From an uncultured Bacteroidales bacterium (GTDB taxonomy: Bacteria > Bacteroidota > Bacteroidia > Bacteroidales > P3), in contig ONFR01000016.1 in the NCBI GenBank assembly GCA_900317125.1, forward strand, positions 1-56,172: 56,172 nt of DNA. Direction: 5' to 3'. The notes under the pieces were generated by a model. That model searched no databases. It was not told the DNA's origin and was given only the letters and a program-made list of their open reading frames with translations. Shown piece by piece: positions 1 to 7,549 of this stretch. The position numbers and the translations under genes are program-made. Position 1 is the first letter of the stretch. Every line of letters begins with the position of its first letter.

Positions 1-1
1 C

Positions 2-385
2 AATGTAATGGCTCAGTTGGACTATATGGAGAAGCGAGGCAGCGGCCTTACCCGCATATGCAATGAGACAAAGGCACTGAATGGATACAAAGACGAACTA
101 AAGCCTATGTTCAAATCAACACCTACTCAATTCCAAACTACAATCTATGCGTCTTCTGATGAACCAGAAATCGAAGATGTCCCCAAAGAACTATCTGAAC
201 GTCAAAATATAATACTAGATTTAATCAAGGAAAACCCTTTGGTGACAATCCCAGAAATGTCACTAAAGACTGGTGTTGTGGCAAGAACGGTCAAACGCGA
301 CATTGAATACTTACAGGCAAAAGGGGTTATCGTCCGCAAAGGTGGCCGCAAAGAAGGTCATTGGAAGATATTGAAAAGTGAATGA
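2..385 (+). CDS. C-terminal part of Schlafen/AlbA_2-type putative transcriptional regulator (truncated by window start)
   Basis: The reading frame is open from the first bases of the window, so the N-terminal part, including the expected AlbA_2/Schlafen domain, lies outside. The visible part contains the motif MEKRGSGLTRI, typical of the end of the conserved core in COG2865-type regulators. A linker follows, and then a winged helix-turn-helix over roughly the last 60 residues (ERQNIILDLI through the ARTVKRDIEYLQ recognition helix and a GHWKI wing). Such proteins are predicted DNA-binding regulators and are common in accessory regions of Bacteroidota. Target and role are unknown. The AT-rich codon use fits accessory DNA. 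The family call is fairly secure from the motif; the function is inferred. Confidence 0.75.
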   Translation, partial: NVMAQLDYMEKRGSGLTRICNETKALNGYKDELKPMFKSTPTQFQTTIYASSDEPEIEDVPKELSERQNIILDLIKENPLVTIPEMSLKTGVVARTVKRDIEYLQAKGVIVRKGGRKEGHWKILKSE

Positions 386-457
386 TTAAATATTGATATG
401 TTAAGTGAGGATATGTAAATATGAAATTGCTTTAACGTGTAACTGAAATAATAATCG

Positions 458-465
458 TATCTTTG
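458..465 (+). promoter_or_regulatory. Bacteroidota-type -7 promoter box TATCTTTG
   Basis: A perfect TAnnTTTG box, about 108 bp upstream of the start codon at 573. No convincing -33 TTG at 17-23 bp was found. It probably drives the 226-residue orphan gene. Confidence 0.6.
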
Positions 466-572
466 CACTTGAAAATAACAATATATGAGTATCAACTATA
501 GACAATAATAAGAACAGGAAAGAAAAAGCAATTGTAATAATAAGGGATAGCCTTTTCAATTGAACAATAAAC

Positions 573-1253
573 ATGGACGACGAACTATACAAAAATATCA
601 ATCGAGCGCTCCATCTGGAACACGAAAATGCTGAACATGCATCACGCTTACTACAAGAAGCAATGAATCGTGGCGAGAAGAATATTGAGATGCTAGACAG
701 GATAGCTGACCGCCTAATGGACTCCATGATAGGTTTTTCTGGAGAGGGCGAGGATATGTACCGCACTTATTTGGATTATATTGAGACATTTAATCCTACC
801 GAGGCGAAAGAGAGGAAAAATGACTTGGAGTATGATTTGGGATATAAGACGCATGTACTATATGCCGCAGCGATGCTTTGCCAAAAGGAAGTCGAGGACT
901 TTACGGCAGCAAATGGGAAACCAGCTTTCGATATGATTATGCATGAATACATCCCAAAGGTATATGATATTACCAAGAAGACTGCCTCTTTCCTGTTTTT
1001 TGCATATTTTGCGCACCACCATTCCTTAGTGGAACTAATGAGTATGCTGAAAACCATCACGGAAGAATCTGACTATGTTCTTGACCACGTCGAAGAATAT
1101 GATGACTTGATGCACTACCCCAGAGAAACATACCATCCACTGCGAGAAGATGAATGGCAACTAATCCAGACGATAGTGGAGCACAACATTGACCTATATA
1201 AATCCCACCCAGAATTAAACAAAGACTTACTCCACAATGTATTTGGCTCATGA
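573..1253 (+). CDS. Hypothetical protein, 226 aa, mostly helical
   Basis: I do not recognise the family. The protein is acidic and apparently all-helical, has no signal peptide or membrane segment, and is probably cytosolic. Notable features are a His/Glu-rich N-terminus (ALHLEHENAEHA), a central aromatic stretch (FLFFAYFAHHH) and several Tyr/Asp-rich turns. The start at 573 is supported by the TATCTTTG promoter box at 458-465 and by the lack of an alternative start just downstream. Base composition is AT-rich, like the gene before it and unlike the GC-rich backbone after 2.2 kb, so both may belong to one accessory segment. An octamer repeat array begins within about 15 bp of the stop codon. 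Confidence 0.7.
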   Translation: MDDELYKNINRALHLEHENAEHASRLLQEAMNRGEKNIEMLDRIADRLMDSMIGFSGEGEDMYRTYLDYIETFNPTEAKERKNDLEYDLGYKTHVLYAAAMLCQKEVEDFTAANGKPAFDMIMHEYIPKVYDITKKTASFLFFAYFAHHHSLVELMSMLKTITEESDYVLDHVEEYDDLMHYPRETYHPLREDEWQLIQTIVEHNIDLYKSHPELNKDLLHNVFGS

Positions 1254-1266
1254 AATAGAGATTGTT

Positions 1267-1480
1267 TGAATGTGGGAACGTGTTAATTCGTTAATGAGGG
1301 AATCATTTTGAATGTGTTAATGCGTTATCTCGTTAATTCGGGAATCCTTTTGATTGTGGGAATGCGTTATCTCGTTAATTCGGTAATCCTTTTTGATTGT
1401 GGGAATGCGTTATCTCGTTAATTCGGGAATCATTTTGAATGTGTTAATGTGTTATCTCGTTAATTCGGGAATCCTTTGAA
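1267..1480 (+). repeat. Nested octamer array: about five copies of a ~42-bp unit
   Basis: The array is built from 8-bp units such as TCGTTAAT, GCGTTATC, GTGGGAAT and TCGGGAAT, grouped with a 10-11-bp spacer (CATTTTGAAT or CCTTTTGATT) into a higher-order unit of about 42 bp repeated roughly five times. It starts close after the stop codon of the gene ending at 1253 and reads in that gene's direction. It is the longest member of the 3'-end octamer family described in the findings. Confidence 0.85.
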
Positions 1481-1716
1481 CCCAAATCAGGAAAAGACAT
1501 ACTGTCAACAATGTCAGGAAATTGTCAACTTCTCCAGTACGACGAGTTACAACCGCATCAGGAAAATGCAAAAAACTGTCAACCAAAATTAGGAAAAGAC
1601 AAAGAGAGATGTTACAACGTTACAGCGTTACAGCTGCGGGGTAAGTCATTCCTTACCTTAACAATTGAAAGGCGAAAACTCCTATTCGGAGTATAATTGG
1701 GAGAGGTATGACGTTG
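1481..1716. other. Spacer with short repeats, no convincing gene
   Basis: It contains several loosely repeated gtcaggaaa/ggaaaagaca words and three tandem octamers (GTTACAAC GTTACAGC GTTACAGC) at 1611-1634. A 61-codon open frame at 1511-1696 runs through these repeats. I do not regard it as a gene, because it has no promoter and its composition is that of the repeats. A hairpin related to the cassette that follows lies at about 1675-1692. Confidence 0.6.
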
Positions 1717-1806
1717 GCTATTAAGCGAAAACTCCGTAGGAGTACCCGCCGAATCGTGCAATGCATGGGGATTAGCCCTGCCCCGTAGGGACTTTCGCTT
1801 AATAGC
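1717..1806. repeat. MITE/REP-like cassette, copy A (14-bp terminal inverted repeats)
   Basis: The left end GCTATTAAGCGAAA (1717-1730) is perfectly inverted at the right end TTTCGCTTAATAGC (1793-1806). Inside are small dyads (ACTCCGTAGGAGT and a near-palindromic CCCCGTAGGG) and the core GAATCGTGCAATGCAT. The same arrangement recurs at 26001-26188. Conserved flanking sequence continues to about 1870, including a TCTCCTTCGGAGA hairpin and CCAACGACCGAT, which is also repeated near 26245. No transposase is present. This is a non-autonomous or REP-type intergenic element. Confidence 0.75.
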
Positions 1807-1918
1807 TTACCAAGTTGATAGATGGGCTATTTCTCCTTCGGAGATCTCGAGTAGGTACAATCCAACGACCGATTTGGGATAATAGTTGACCTTTGACTTT
1901 TGGGATAGTATACTTTGT

Positions 1919-1950
1919 ACTGTAACGCTGTAACGCTGAAACGCAGTTGT
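1919..1950 (-). repeat. Short octamer array, inverted relative to 1611-1634
   Basis: Units CTGTAACG CTGTAACG CTGAAACG begin at 1920. On the other strand they read CGTTACAG, so this is the inverted counterpart of the GTTACAGC units at 1611-1634, flanking the cassette between them. Nothing else is seen between 1870 and 2039. Confidence 0.6.
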
Positions 1951-2039
1951 CACCTTTGGCGGGGACCAATATTATGTTAACTCCCGCTTCTTTGTGCCGC
2001 GAAATAGCTGTTTTCCCCATTGCAGAAATACCGGGGTAT

Positions 2040-2094
2040 CTCCACCCTAACTCCACCGAAACTCCACCCTAACACTACCCTAGCACCGCCTCCA
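2040..2094. repeat. Five tandem 11-bp units
   Basis: CTCCACCCTAA, CTCCACCGAAA, CTCCACCCTAA, CACTACCCTAG and CACCGCCTCCA follow each other with an exact 11-bp period. The complementary strand is rich in GGTGGAG. It lies upstream of the carbonic anhydrase promoter. Confidence 0.7.
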
Positions 2095-2200
2095 GGGGCA
2101 CAGTCAGGATTGAGATAATCGAGCTTATCGACGAGCCGGGTTCCTGTCACCCCAGAGTGGCTTTGCATCATTACTCTCTTCTCTTTTCGCAAAAAAGTTG

Positions 2201-2208
2201 TATCTTTG
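2201..2208 (+). promoter_or_regulatory. Promoter -7 box TATCTTTG of the carbonic anhydrase gene
   Basis: Transcription should start near 2213. This rules out the upstream in-frame ATG at 2157 and decides for the start at 2238. Confidence 0.7.
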
Positions 2209-2237
2209 CAGGCGGAAAACAACAAACTAATGATACG

Positions 2238-2780
2238 ATGATTGACCAGATTGTACAATACAACAAGGAGTTTGTGGCCAATAAGGGCTATGAGAAGTTT
2301 ATTACGGACAAGTACCCCGACAAGAAGCTGGCGGTGCTGTCGTGCATGGACACCCGTCTCACCGAGCTGCTGCCTGCGGCCTTGGGGCTGAAGAACGGCG
2401 ACGCCAAAATCATCAAGAACGCCGGAGGCTTGGTCATCTCGGCCTTCGACTCGGCCATGCGCAGCCTCATCGTGGCCATCTACGAGCTGGGGGTGAAGCA
2501 CGTGATGGTGGTGGCCCACTCGCACTGCGGCGCCTGCCACATGAGCTACGACCACTTCCACGACGAGATGCTGGCACGCGGGGTGACGGAACAGACGCTC
2601 GACACTATCCGCAAGTGCGGCATCGACCTCAACCACTGGCTCGAGGGCTTCAAGGACACGCCCGAGTCCGTCCGCCGCACGGTGGAGACTATCCGCACAC
2701 ACCCCCTCGTGCCAAAGGATATCGAGGTGCGCGGCTTCATCATCGAAAGCGAAACTGGCGCACTGGAGGAAATCTATTGA
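2238..2780 (+). CDS. Beta-class carbonic anhydrase, 180 aa
   Basis: The enzyme interconverts CO2 and bicarbonate in the cytosol and supplies bicarbonate for carboxylations. The beta-class zinc motifs are clear: SCMDTR near residue 35 (Cys and the Asp-Arg dyad), then HSHCGACHM near residue 95 (His and Cys ligands). The segment KNAGG between them is also conserved. Length is typical of the short beta-CA subclass. The start at 2238 follows from the promoter box at 2201-2208. The stop codon TGA is fused to the first unit of an octamer repeat array (TTGAATGC). No operon partner is obvious; the next gene lies beyond the array. Confidence 0.93.
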   Translation: MIDQIVQYNKEFVANKGYEKFITDKYPDKKLAVLSCMDTRLTELLPAALGLKNGDAKIIKNAGGLVISAFDSAMRSLIVAIYELGVKHVMVVAHSHCGACHMSYDHFHDEMLARGVTEQTLDTIRKCGIDLNHWLEGFKDTPESVRRTVETIRTHPLVPKDIEVRGFIIESETGALEEIY

Positions 2781-2955
2781 ATGCGTTAATTCGTTATTTC
2801 GTTAATTCGTTAATCATTGAATGCGTTTATTTGGGAATGCGTTAATTCGTTATTTCGTTAATTCGTTAGTCATAGAATGCATCATGTGTTATTTCGTTAA
2901 TTCGTTAGTCTTTGAATGCGTTAATTCGTAAACTCGTTAATGCGTTAATCTAGGG
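2779..2955 (+). repeat. Octamer repeat array directly at the carbonic anhydrase stop codon
   Basis: About 20 units of 8 bp, mostly GTTAATTC, GTTATTTC, GTTAGTCA and TTGAATGC variants, in the direction of the upstream gene. The first unit overlaps the stop codon. Confidence 0.85.
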
Positions 2956-2977
2956 AATCTTAATAATTTATACTATC

Positions 2978-3247
2978 ATGGGTACTATATACACTTTGCG
3001 ATGCCGCCGGTGCGGGCATGAGTTCCAACGACGTTACGGCGTGGGCTTCAACGGGCAGGGGACGCTCTACTGCGACCGCTGCGGGAAGGCACGGGCTGTG
3101 GACTTCGGCGGCGGCTGGGAGCTGCCGCCTGCCTGCGAATGCGGCGGCACCTTTGATGCCGACGCCTTGGGCCGCTGCCCCCAATGCGGCACCATGCTCT
3201 CCAAGGAGGACATCGACTACGACCAGGAGTTCCTTTGCTGGGACTAA
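2978..3247 (+). CDS. Small zinc-ribbon protein, 89 aa
   Basis: The protein has four cysteine pairs: CRRC near residue 9, CDRC near residue 32, a CEC near residue 53 and CPQC near residue 67, plus a C-terminal Cys. This is the pattern of a double zinc ribbon, as in many small Bacteroidota proteins. It is probably cytosolic and may bind nucleic acid or protein; no specific function is recognised. The start at 2978 follows the repeat array closely. Another zinc-site or TfoX-type small gene lies 42 bp downstream in the same direction, so the two could be co-transcribed. Confidence 0.75.
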   Translation: MGTIYTLRCRRCGHEFQRRYGVGFNGQGTLYCDRCGKARAVDFGGGWELPPACECGGTFDADALGRCPQCGTMLSKEDIDYDQEFLCWD

Positions 3248-3289
3248 ATACACATCATTTCAATGGATAATCAATAACACACAAATCTT

Positions 3290-3622
3290 ATGGCAAGCAA
3301 CCCCGACTTTGTACAATTCATCGCCGACCAGTGCGCCAAGGCGGGCGACATCTCCACCCGCAAGATGTTCGGCGACTACGCCATCTACTGCAACGGCAAA
3401 ATCTTCGGCCTTATCAGCGACAACGGCTTCTACGTCAAGCCCACCGAGGCGGGACGCCGGATGCTGCGCTCCGAGGAGATGCGCCCACCCTACGAGGGCG
3501 CCAAGCCCTATTTCTATATCGAGGAGGTGGACGACCACGAATACCTGACCGCTTTGGTCAAGGCCACCTGCACCGAGCTCCCCGAGCCGAAACCCAAGAC
3601 GAAAGCGAAAAAGGGGAAGTGA
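3290..3622 (+). CDS. TfoX/Sxy N-terminal-domain protein, 110 aa
   Basis: The sequence matches the TfoX_N fold: the early RKMFGDYAIYCNGKIFGLI block, then YVKPTEAGR and the PYEGAKPYFYIEEV segment. In gamma-proteobacteria Sxy/TfoX activates competence genes, but stand-alone N-domain proteins in Bacteroidota have no established function. The C-terminus is a Lys/Pro-rich tail (KPKTKAKKGK). No C-terminal TfoX_C domain is present, so regulation of the window's comEC or ComEA-like genes should not be assumed. Confidence 0.85.
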   Translation: MASNPDFVQFIADQCAKAGDISTRKMFGDYAIYCNGKIFGLISDNGFYVKPTEAGRRMLRSEEMRPPYEGAKPYFYIEEVDDHEYLTALVKATCTELPEPKPKTKAKKGK

Positions 3623-3708
3623 AACCCGACGGATTGTTTCACTCTTCTAGCTCACGTATCGCACGTATTTTCACGTATATTGGATATAGTGGAGATGCTT
3701 TTCACCTT

Positions 3709-4224
3709 TCACTTTTCAATTTTCACTTTCCCTCTCGTGCTAATCGGCAGCATGTAGTATACCGACATCGCATCGCGGTAGAATTCCACCGCTCCCCAGC
3801 GTTTCCAATAGCTGTGGGTCTTCAGGTGGTGCATGACGGGAATAAAGACAAAGTCGTACTGCTGCAAGTCGGGCCACAGCGACATAATCATATCATAGTT
3901 CAGTCGTGTGCCACGATACGCTTCGGCCACGATAAACGAAAAGACTGCTATATACCGCAGCCCGTTCAGCCGAGCCAGAAGCTCCGGCTGCTCGTCGGCC
4001 ATGCGACTCGTCTCCTCCTCGATGCGGTAGTCGCTCATGTTCAGCAGCCCGATCACCTCGCCCGCCACATCCAGCGCTTTCACGCTCATCGGCCAGTTGA
4101 AATGCAGGTGCGCCACCCACTCCTCCACCTCTTTGGGGTCGAACCCATACTGGCGGGTCATCCACGCCACCGTCGTCGGAGCGTCGGCAGGGGTCATCCG
4201 TTGCAATGTGTATTCTAACGGCAT
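3709..4224 (-). CDS. Probable GNAT-fold acetyltransferase, 171 aa
   Basis: Length and the predicted alternating strand/helix pattern fit a GNAT-like domain: an N-terminal TLQRMTPADAP segment, a central block KALDVAGEVIGLLNMSDY resembling beta3-beta4, and the C-terminal FYRDAMSVYYML typical of the last GNAT strands. A clear Q/RxxGxG/A acetyl-CoA motif is not visible, so the assignment is moderate. The ATG overlaps the end of the upstream DUF2156 gene by 10 bp, suggesting translational coupling and a shared role with that acyltransferase-fold protein. Confidence 0.55.
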   Translation of the reverse strand: MPLEYTLQRMTPADAPTTVAWMTRQYGFDPKEVEEWVAHLHFNWPMSVKALDVAGEVIGLLNMSDYRIEEETSRMADEQPELLARLNGLRYIAVFSFIVAEAYRGTRLNYDMIMSLWPDLQQYDFVFIPVMHHLKTHSYWKRWGAVEFYRDAMSVYYMLPISTRGKVKIEK

Positions 4225-5150
4225 TGTATCACAAGGCTATTGTACGAGAGCAGGATATGGGGGTGATAGGAGAGCTTGGACTTGCGCAGTCCCTCCAACC
4301 CCATGTCCTCCTCGCGGTTCATATAGACATACTGCTCAGGCAGGTGGGCGGCAAACTGCTGGTTGATGATGTTGAAGGCCCCGTCGATACGGCGGTTGGC
4401 CTTCTCCACGCACACATCGAAAGTGTCGTGGGTCACCGGTGCGCCGTAGGTAAAGGCCATCATCCTGCCGTCGATGAAGATGCTGCCACCCAGGGCATCC
4501 AGCTGTTCCCAGTGTGAAAAGACGTTCTCCATAGCCCTTGCCTCGGCGTCGGCGCTGAGGTCATAGCCGGTGTCGTGTCCGTTCTCATCCACTTCGGTAC
4601 GCCACAGCATAGCCAGACGGCGGCACTCGTCGAAGAGCGACGGCTCCAGAGGGCGGTAGGTAAAGTCGGGATACATCGAAAGGAACTTGTTGACGTGGTT
4701 GCGCTTGGCCTTGAGGCTGCCGCCTTTGAGCTCGGCAAGCTCGCGGCGCAGATAGATATAGTCATATTGGTTCCTCCTCGGCTCTACTGTCACCCGTCCG
4801 GGCAACAAGGCCGCCACCTGTGCGGCCGTTTCATCCTCCACACCGATAATCATCAATTCTGCACCTTCTGCCGCTGCATCGGCACACAGCATTTCCACCA
4901 ACTGGAGTGAGAGCGCCTCAGCCGAACAGACCATATAGGCACGTCTCCCCTGCAGGTTGAAACGGAAGACTACTGTCTCCTTGCACAGGCAGACCTCAGT
5001 GTTGAACCAGAATTGCCACCCGATAAGGTTGGCAAAAGTATAGTTGCAGTTGCGCCTGCCTGCGGCAAGGGTCACAGCCTGCACCGCACTGCGGTCGGCT
5101 ACAGTCAGCGGATGGAACGCCAATCGGCCTGTATCACATGGTGTTGTCAT
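4215..5150 (-). CDS. DUF2156 (phosphatidylglycerol lysyltransferase C-terminal-like) protein, 311 aa
   Basis: The protein resembles DUF2156/LPG_synthase C-terminal domains, which have a tandem GNAT fold. Diagnostic parts are the N-terminal YTFANLIGWQFWFN, the central KAKRNHVNKFLSMYP, the GGSIFIDGRMMAFTYG strand pair, and the ending INQQFAAHLPEQYVYMNREEDMGLEGLRKSKLSYHP. Family members transfer aminoacyl groups from tRNA; Bacteroidota members are short and soluble, and their substrates are not defined. It is co-transcribed with the GNAT-like gene (10-bp overlap). A TATTTTTG box on the same strand lies at 5176-5183, only 25-30 bp before the start. Confidence 0.8.
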   Translation of the reverse strand: MTTPCDTGRLAFHPLTVADRSAVQAVTLAAGRRNCNYTFANLIGWQFWFNTEVCLCKETVVFRFNLQGRRAYMVCSAEALSLQLVEMLCADAAAEGAELMIIGVEDETAAQVAALLPGRVTVEPRRNQYDYIYLRRELAELKGGSLKAKRNHVNKFLSMYPDFTYRPLEPSLFDECRRLAMLWRTEVDENGHDTGYDLSADAEARAMENVFSHWEQLDALGGSIFIDGRMMAFTYGAPVTHDTFDVCVEKANRRIDGAFNIINQQFAAHLPEQYVYMNREEDMGLEGLRKSKLSYHPHILLSYNSLVIQCR

Positions 5151-5175
5151 ATAACAAGTACACTATTCAAGAATA

Positions 5176-5183
5176 CAAAAATA
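5176..5183 (-). promoter_or_regulatory. Promoter -7 box TATTTTTG (minus strand) of the DUF2156 gene
   Basis: The plus strand reads CAAAAATA. Spacing to the ATG at 5150 gives a leader of about 20 bases. Confidence 0.55.
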
Positions 5184-5203
5184 CGAAAAAAAACACAATT
5201 TCT

Positions 5204-5342
5204 GTTGATATGCTGAGAAGTTTATCTGTTGATATGTTGATACGTTGATACGTTGATATGTTTATCTGTTGATATGTTGATACGTTGATACGTTTATATT
5301 CTAAACGATGTGCATCGTATAAACGTATCAATATATCAACAT
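5204..5342 (+). repeat. Octamer array GTTGATAC/GTTGATAT plus an inverted arm
   Basis: Twelve consecutive 8-bp units (GTTGATAT, GTTTATCT, GTTGATAC and similar) run from 5204 to 5299 and contain a 40-bp higher-order unit repeated twice. An inverted arm follows (about 5310-5340), so that ACGTTTATA and CGATG are mirrored by CATCG and TATAAACGT around 5314. The array lies between divergent genes, unlike the other octamer arrays, which follow stop codons. Confidence 0.8.
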
Positions 5343-5399
5343 TAAACAAAAATCCACTACCATTTCAACAAACAACATTCACAATTCAGATTATTTTTG

Positions 5400-5407
5400 T
5401 ATATTTG
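5400..5407 (+). promoter_or_regulatory. Promoter -7 box TATATTTG of the epimerase gene
   Basis: It matches TAnnTTTG and lies 95 bp upstream of the ATG at 5502. It implies an untranslated leader of about 90 bases. Confidence 0.5.
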
Positions 5408-5501
5408 CCTGTTCAAACAACTGGGTGCTACAGCTACAAGAATTTGAATGATTGGTTATTATCAATATTCAGGCAAATAGAAAACATAAAATATTACAAC
5501 A

Positions 5502-6449
5502 ATGAAAAGAATACTTATAGTTGGTGCCGGCGGACAGATAGGTTCCGAGCTGACCCGTAATCTGAGAGACATCTATGGTGACAACAATGTTGTGTGCAGC
5601 GACCTTCGTCCGCTGAAGGGCGACCCCTACGAGCGCGGTCCCGTTGAGCGTATCGACTCGACGCAAATCATGCAGATAGCCACTGCCGTGAAGCAGTACA
5701 ACATCGACACCATCTACAACCTCGCCGCCATCCTGAGCGCCACCGCCGAGCTCAACCCCATGCTGGGTTGGAACGTAGGCATCGGCTCGCTGGTCAACTG
5801 CCTTGAGGTTGCCCGTCTCTTCGGCTGCGCCGTCTTCACCCCGAGTTCCATCGGTGCCTTCGGTCCCAGCACTCCCCACGACAACACCCCGCAGGATACC
5901 ATCCAGCGCCCCAACACCATCTACGGTGTGACCAAAGTCACCGGCGAGCTGCTCTCCGACTACTACTTCACCCGCTTCGGTGTGGACACCCGCAGTGTAC
6001 GTTTTCCCGGCCTCATCAGCCACATGACCCTCCCCGGCGGCGGCACCACCGACTACGCTGTGGAGATTTACTATGCAGCCGTCAAGGGCGAGAAGTTTGT
6101 CTGCCCGCTGAAGAAAGGCACCTACATGGACATGATGTACATGCCCGACGCCCAGAAGGCCATGATTGACATCATGGAGGCCGACCCCACCAAGCTGGTA
6201 CACCGCAACAGCTTCAACGTCACCGCTATGAGCTTCGACCCCGAAATCATCTACAACACCATCAAGAAACGCTACCCCAACTTCGAGATGGTTTACGAAC
6301 CCGAACCCATCAAACAGGCCATTGCCGACAGCTGGCCCGACAAGATGGACGACAGCTGCGCCCGCAACGAGTGGGGCTGGAACCCTCAGTACGACCTTGA
6401 AAAGATGACCGACGACATGATTCTCAACCTGAAGAAGAAACTGTTGTAA
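5502..6449 (+). CDS. NAD-dependent epimerase/dehydratase family, L-threonine 3-dehydrogenase type, 315 aa
   Basis: This is an extended short-chain dehydrogenase. The N-terminal dinucleotide motif GAGGQIG (residues 8-14) is followed by DTIYNLAAILSA and the catalytic YxxxK in IYGVTKVTGE near residue 145. Overall sequence and length match the epimerase-like threonine dehydrogenases of Bacteroidota, which oxidise L-threonine to 2-amino-3-ketobutyrate with NAD in the cytosol. The segment SIGAFGPSTP is characteristic of that subgroup. No 2-amino-3-ketobutyrate CoA ligase gene is adjacent, so the substrate remains an inference from similarity. The gene is monocistronic, with its own promoter box and a strong terminator. 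Confidence 0.88.
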   Translation: MKRILIVGAGGQIGSELTRNLRDIYGDNNVVCSDLRPLKGDPYERGPVERIDSTQIMQIATAVKQYNIDTIYNLAAILSATAELNPMLGWNVGIGSLVNCLEVARLFGCAVFTPSSIGAFGPSTPHDNTPQDTIQRPNTIYGVTKVTGELLSDYYFTRFGVDTRSVRFPGLISHMTLPGGGTTDYAVEIYYAAVKGEKFVCPLKKGTYMDMMYMPDAQKAMIDIMEADPTKLVHRNSFNVTAMSFDPEIIYNTIKKRYPNFEMVYEPEPIKQAIADSWPDKMDDSCARNEWGWNPQYDLEKMTDDMILNLKKKLL

Positions 6450-6466
6450 TAATCATCACCCATCCT

Positions 6467-6507
6467 AAAGCCCGCAATACTGCATTCAGTACTGCGGGCT
6501 TTTTTTA
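6467..6507 (+). terminator. Rho-independent terminator after the epimerase gene
   Basis: The stem AAAGCCCGCA pairs with TGCGGGCTTT around a loop that itself can pair (TACTG with CAGTA). A run of T follows. Confidence 0.85.
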
Positions 6508-6550
6508 TCCCCATTTAACCCAAGAGAAACAATAGGACGATACTAAATGT

Positions 6551-7456
6551 TTAGTTTCCGACAATCATCCCCACCCCGGACAGCAGGGCGAAGAGGAAGG
6601 TGCTTATCACCAATAGCGGTAGCATGGGGTCGAGGGCTTTCTCCTCGCGGTGCCACACGCCCACAAGATGCTTCACATACAAGGGCAATGTCAGCACGAA
6701 GAGCCAAGCCGTCCAAGAGGTGGCGCTGAGTGCGGTGTAGGCTATCATCAACAGCCAGCCACCGACAATGAGCACGGTTTGGTAGATGCGGGCGCGACGG
6801 GCTCCCAGCTTGAGGGCAACCGTAGTACGGGTAGCGGCATCGGTCTTCATGTCGCGGATATTGTTGACGTTCAACACGCCGACGCTGAAGAGACCAATCA
6901 CGACGGCAGGAAGCAGCGGGGATGCTCCACTATTATTAAAGAGGGTGTTTATCAGCCCCGATTCGGGGTGGGAGCAGATGTAGTAGCCTCCGCACACGGA
7001 CACCAACCCGAAGAAGACGAAAACAAAGAGGTCGCCCCATCCGCGATAGCCATAGGGATTATGTCCCAGGGTGTAGCGCATGGCGGCGGCCATTGCTGCA
7101 GCACCAAGCAGCACGAGAATGGCCTGTTCCACCCCAAAAAGTGTTCCGAACGAAGCCCATATCATGCCCAACCCGCTGAGGGCGCAGCACACAGCCACAA
7201 CGGTGATAAGGCATTTCATCTGGGGGACGGTCATGTCGCCGTCCTGCAAGGAGTAATGGATGCCCAGCCGCTGATCGGTGTCGGTGCCATGAAGGGTGTC
7301 GCCAAGTTCGTTGGAGAGGTTGGAAAGCACCTGCAGCAGCGCGGTGGTGAGGAAAAGCAACACCACGGTGAGGGGTGATAGCGACTGATGGGTTGCGGCA
7401 ATGAAAGCGCCGAGCATCACTCCGGCCAACGAGAGCGGAAGTGTACGCAGACGCAT
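6551..7456 (-). CDS. menA: 1,4-dihydroxy-2-naphthoate polyprenyltransferase (MenA), 301 aa
   Basis: A UbiA-superfamily membrane prenyltransferase that attaches the polyprenyl tail in menaquinone synthesis. The N-terminus MRLRTLPLSLAGVMLG and the aspartate-rich motif NLSNELGDTLHGTDTD are diagnostic, and eight or nine hydrophobic segments follow. An in-frame ATG exists at 7510, but the first 18 codons from there are made of the simple repeat attgaaa, so I prefer 7456, which gives the usual length. It lies downstream of ubiE on the same strand, so the last two menaquinone steps are probably co-transcribed from the promoter at 8321-8328. Confidence 0.9.
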   Translation of the reverse strand: MRLRTLPLSLAGVMLGAFIAATHQSLSPLTVVLLFLTTALLQVLSNLSNELGDTLHGTDTDQRLGIHYSLQDGDMTVPQMKCLITVVAVCCALSGLGMIWASFGTLFGVEQAILVLLGAAAMAAAMRYTLGHNPYGYRGWGDLFVFVFFGLVSVCGGYYICSHPESGLINTLFNNSGASPLLPAVVIGLFSVGVLNVNNIRDMKTDAATRTTVALKLGARRARIYQTVLIVGGWLLMIAYTALSATSWTAWLFVLTLPLYVKHLVGVWHREEKALDPMLPLLVISTFLFALLSGVGMIVGN

Positions 7457-7549
7457 GGATTTGAGACAAGAGCGGAAGAATTGAAAATTGAAAATTGAAA
7501 ATATATTCATGTGGTTTCTCTCCTATAAATTGAATATCGTGCATGAACA

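Noticed and set aside
1267..1480. CRISPR array
   Set aside because: Units are only about 42 bp including low-complexity octamers, there are no unique spacers, and no cas genes are present.
1511..1696. 61-codon frame as a small gene
   Set aside because: It runs through repeat sequence, lacks a promoter, and shows no recognisable protein pattern.
3290..3622. Competence regulator of comEC
   Set aside because: Only the TfoX N-domain is present, and no link between such proteins and competence is established in this phylum.
7457..7510. N-terminal extension of MenA starting at 7510
   Set aside because: The extra codons come from attgaaa simple repeats, and the shorter start gives the normal family N-terminus.
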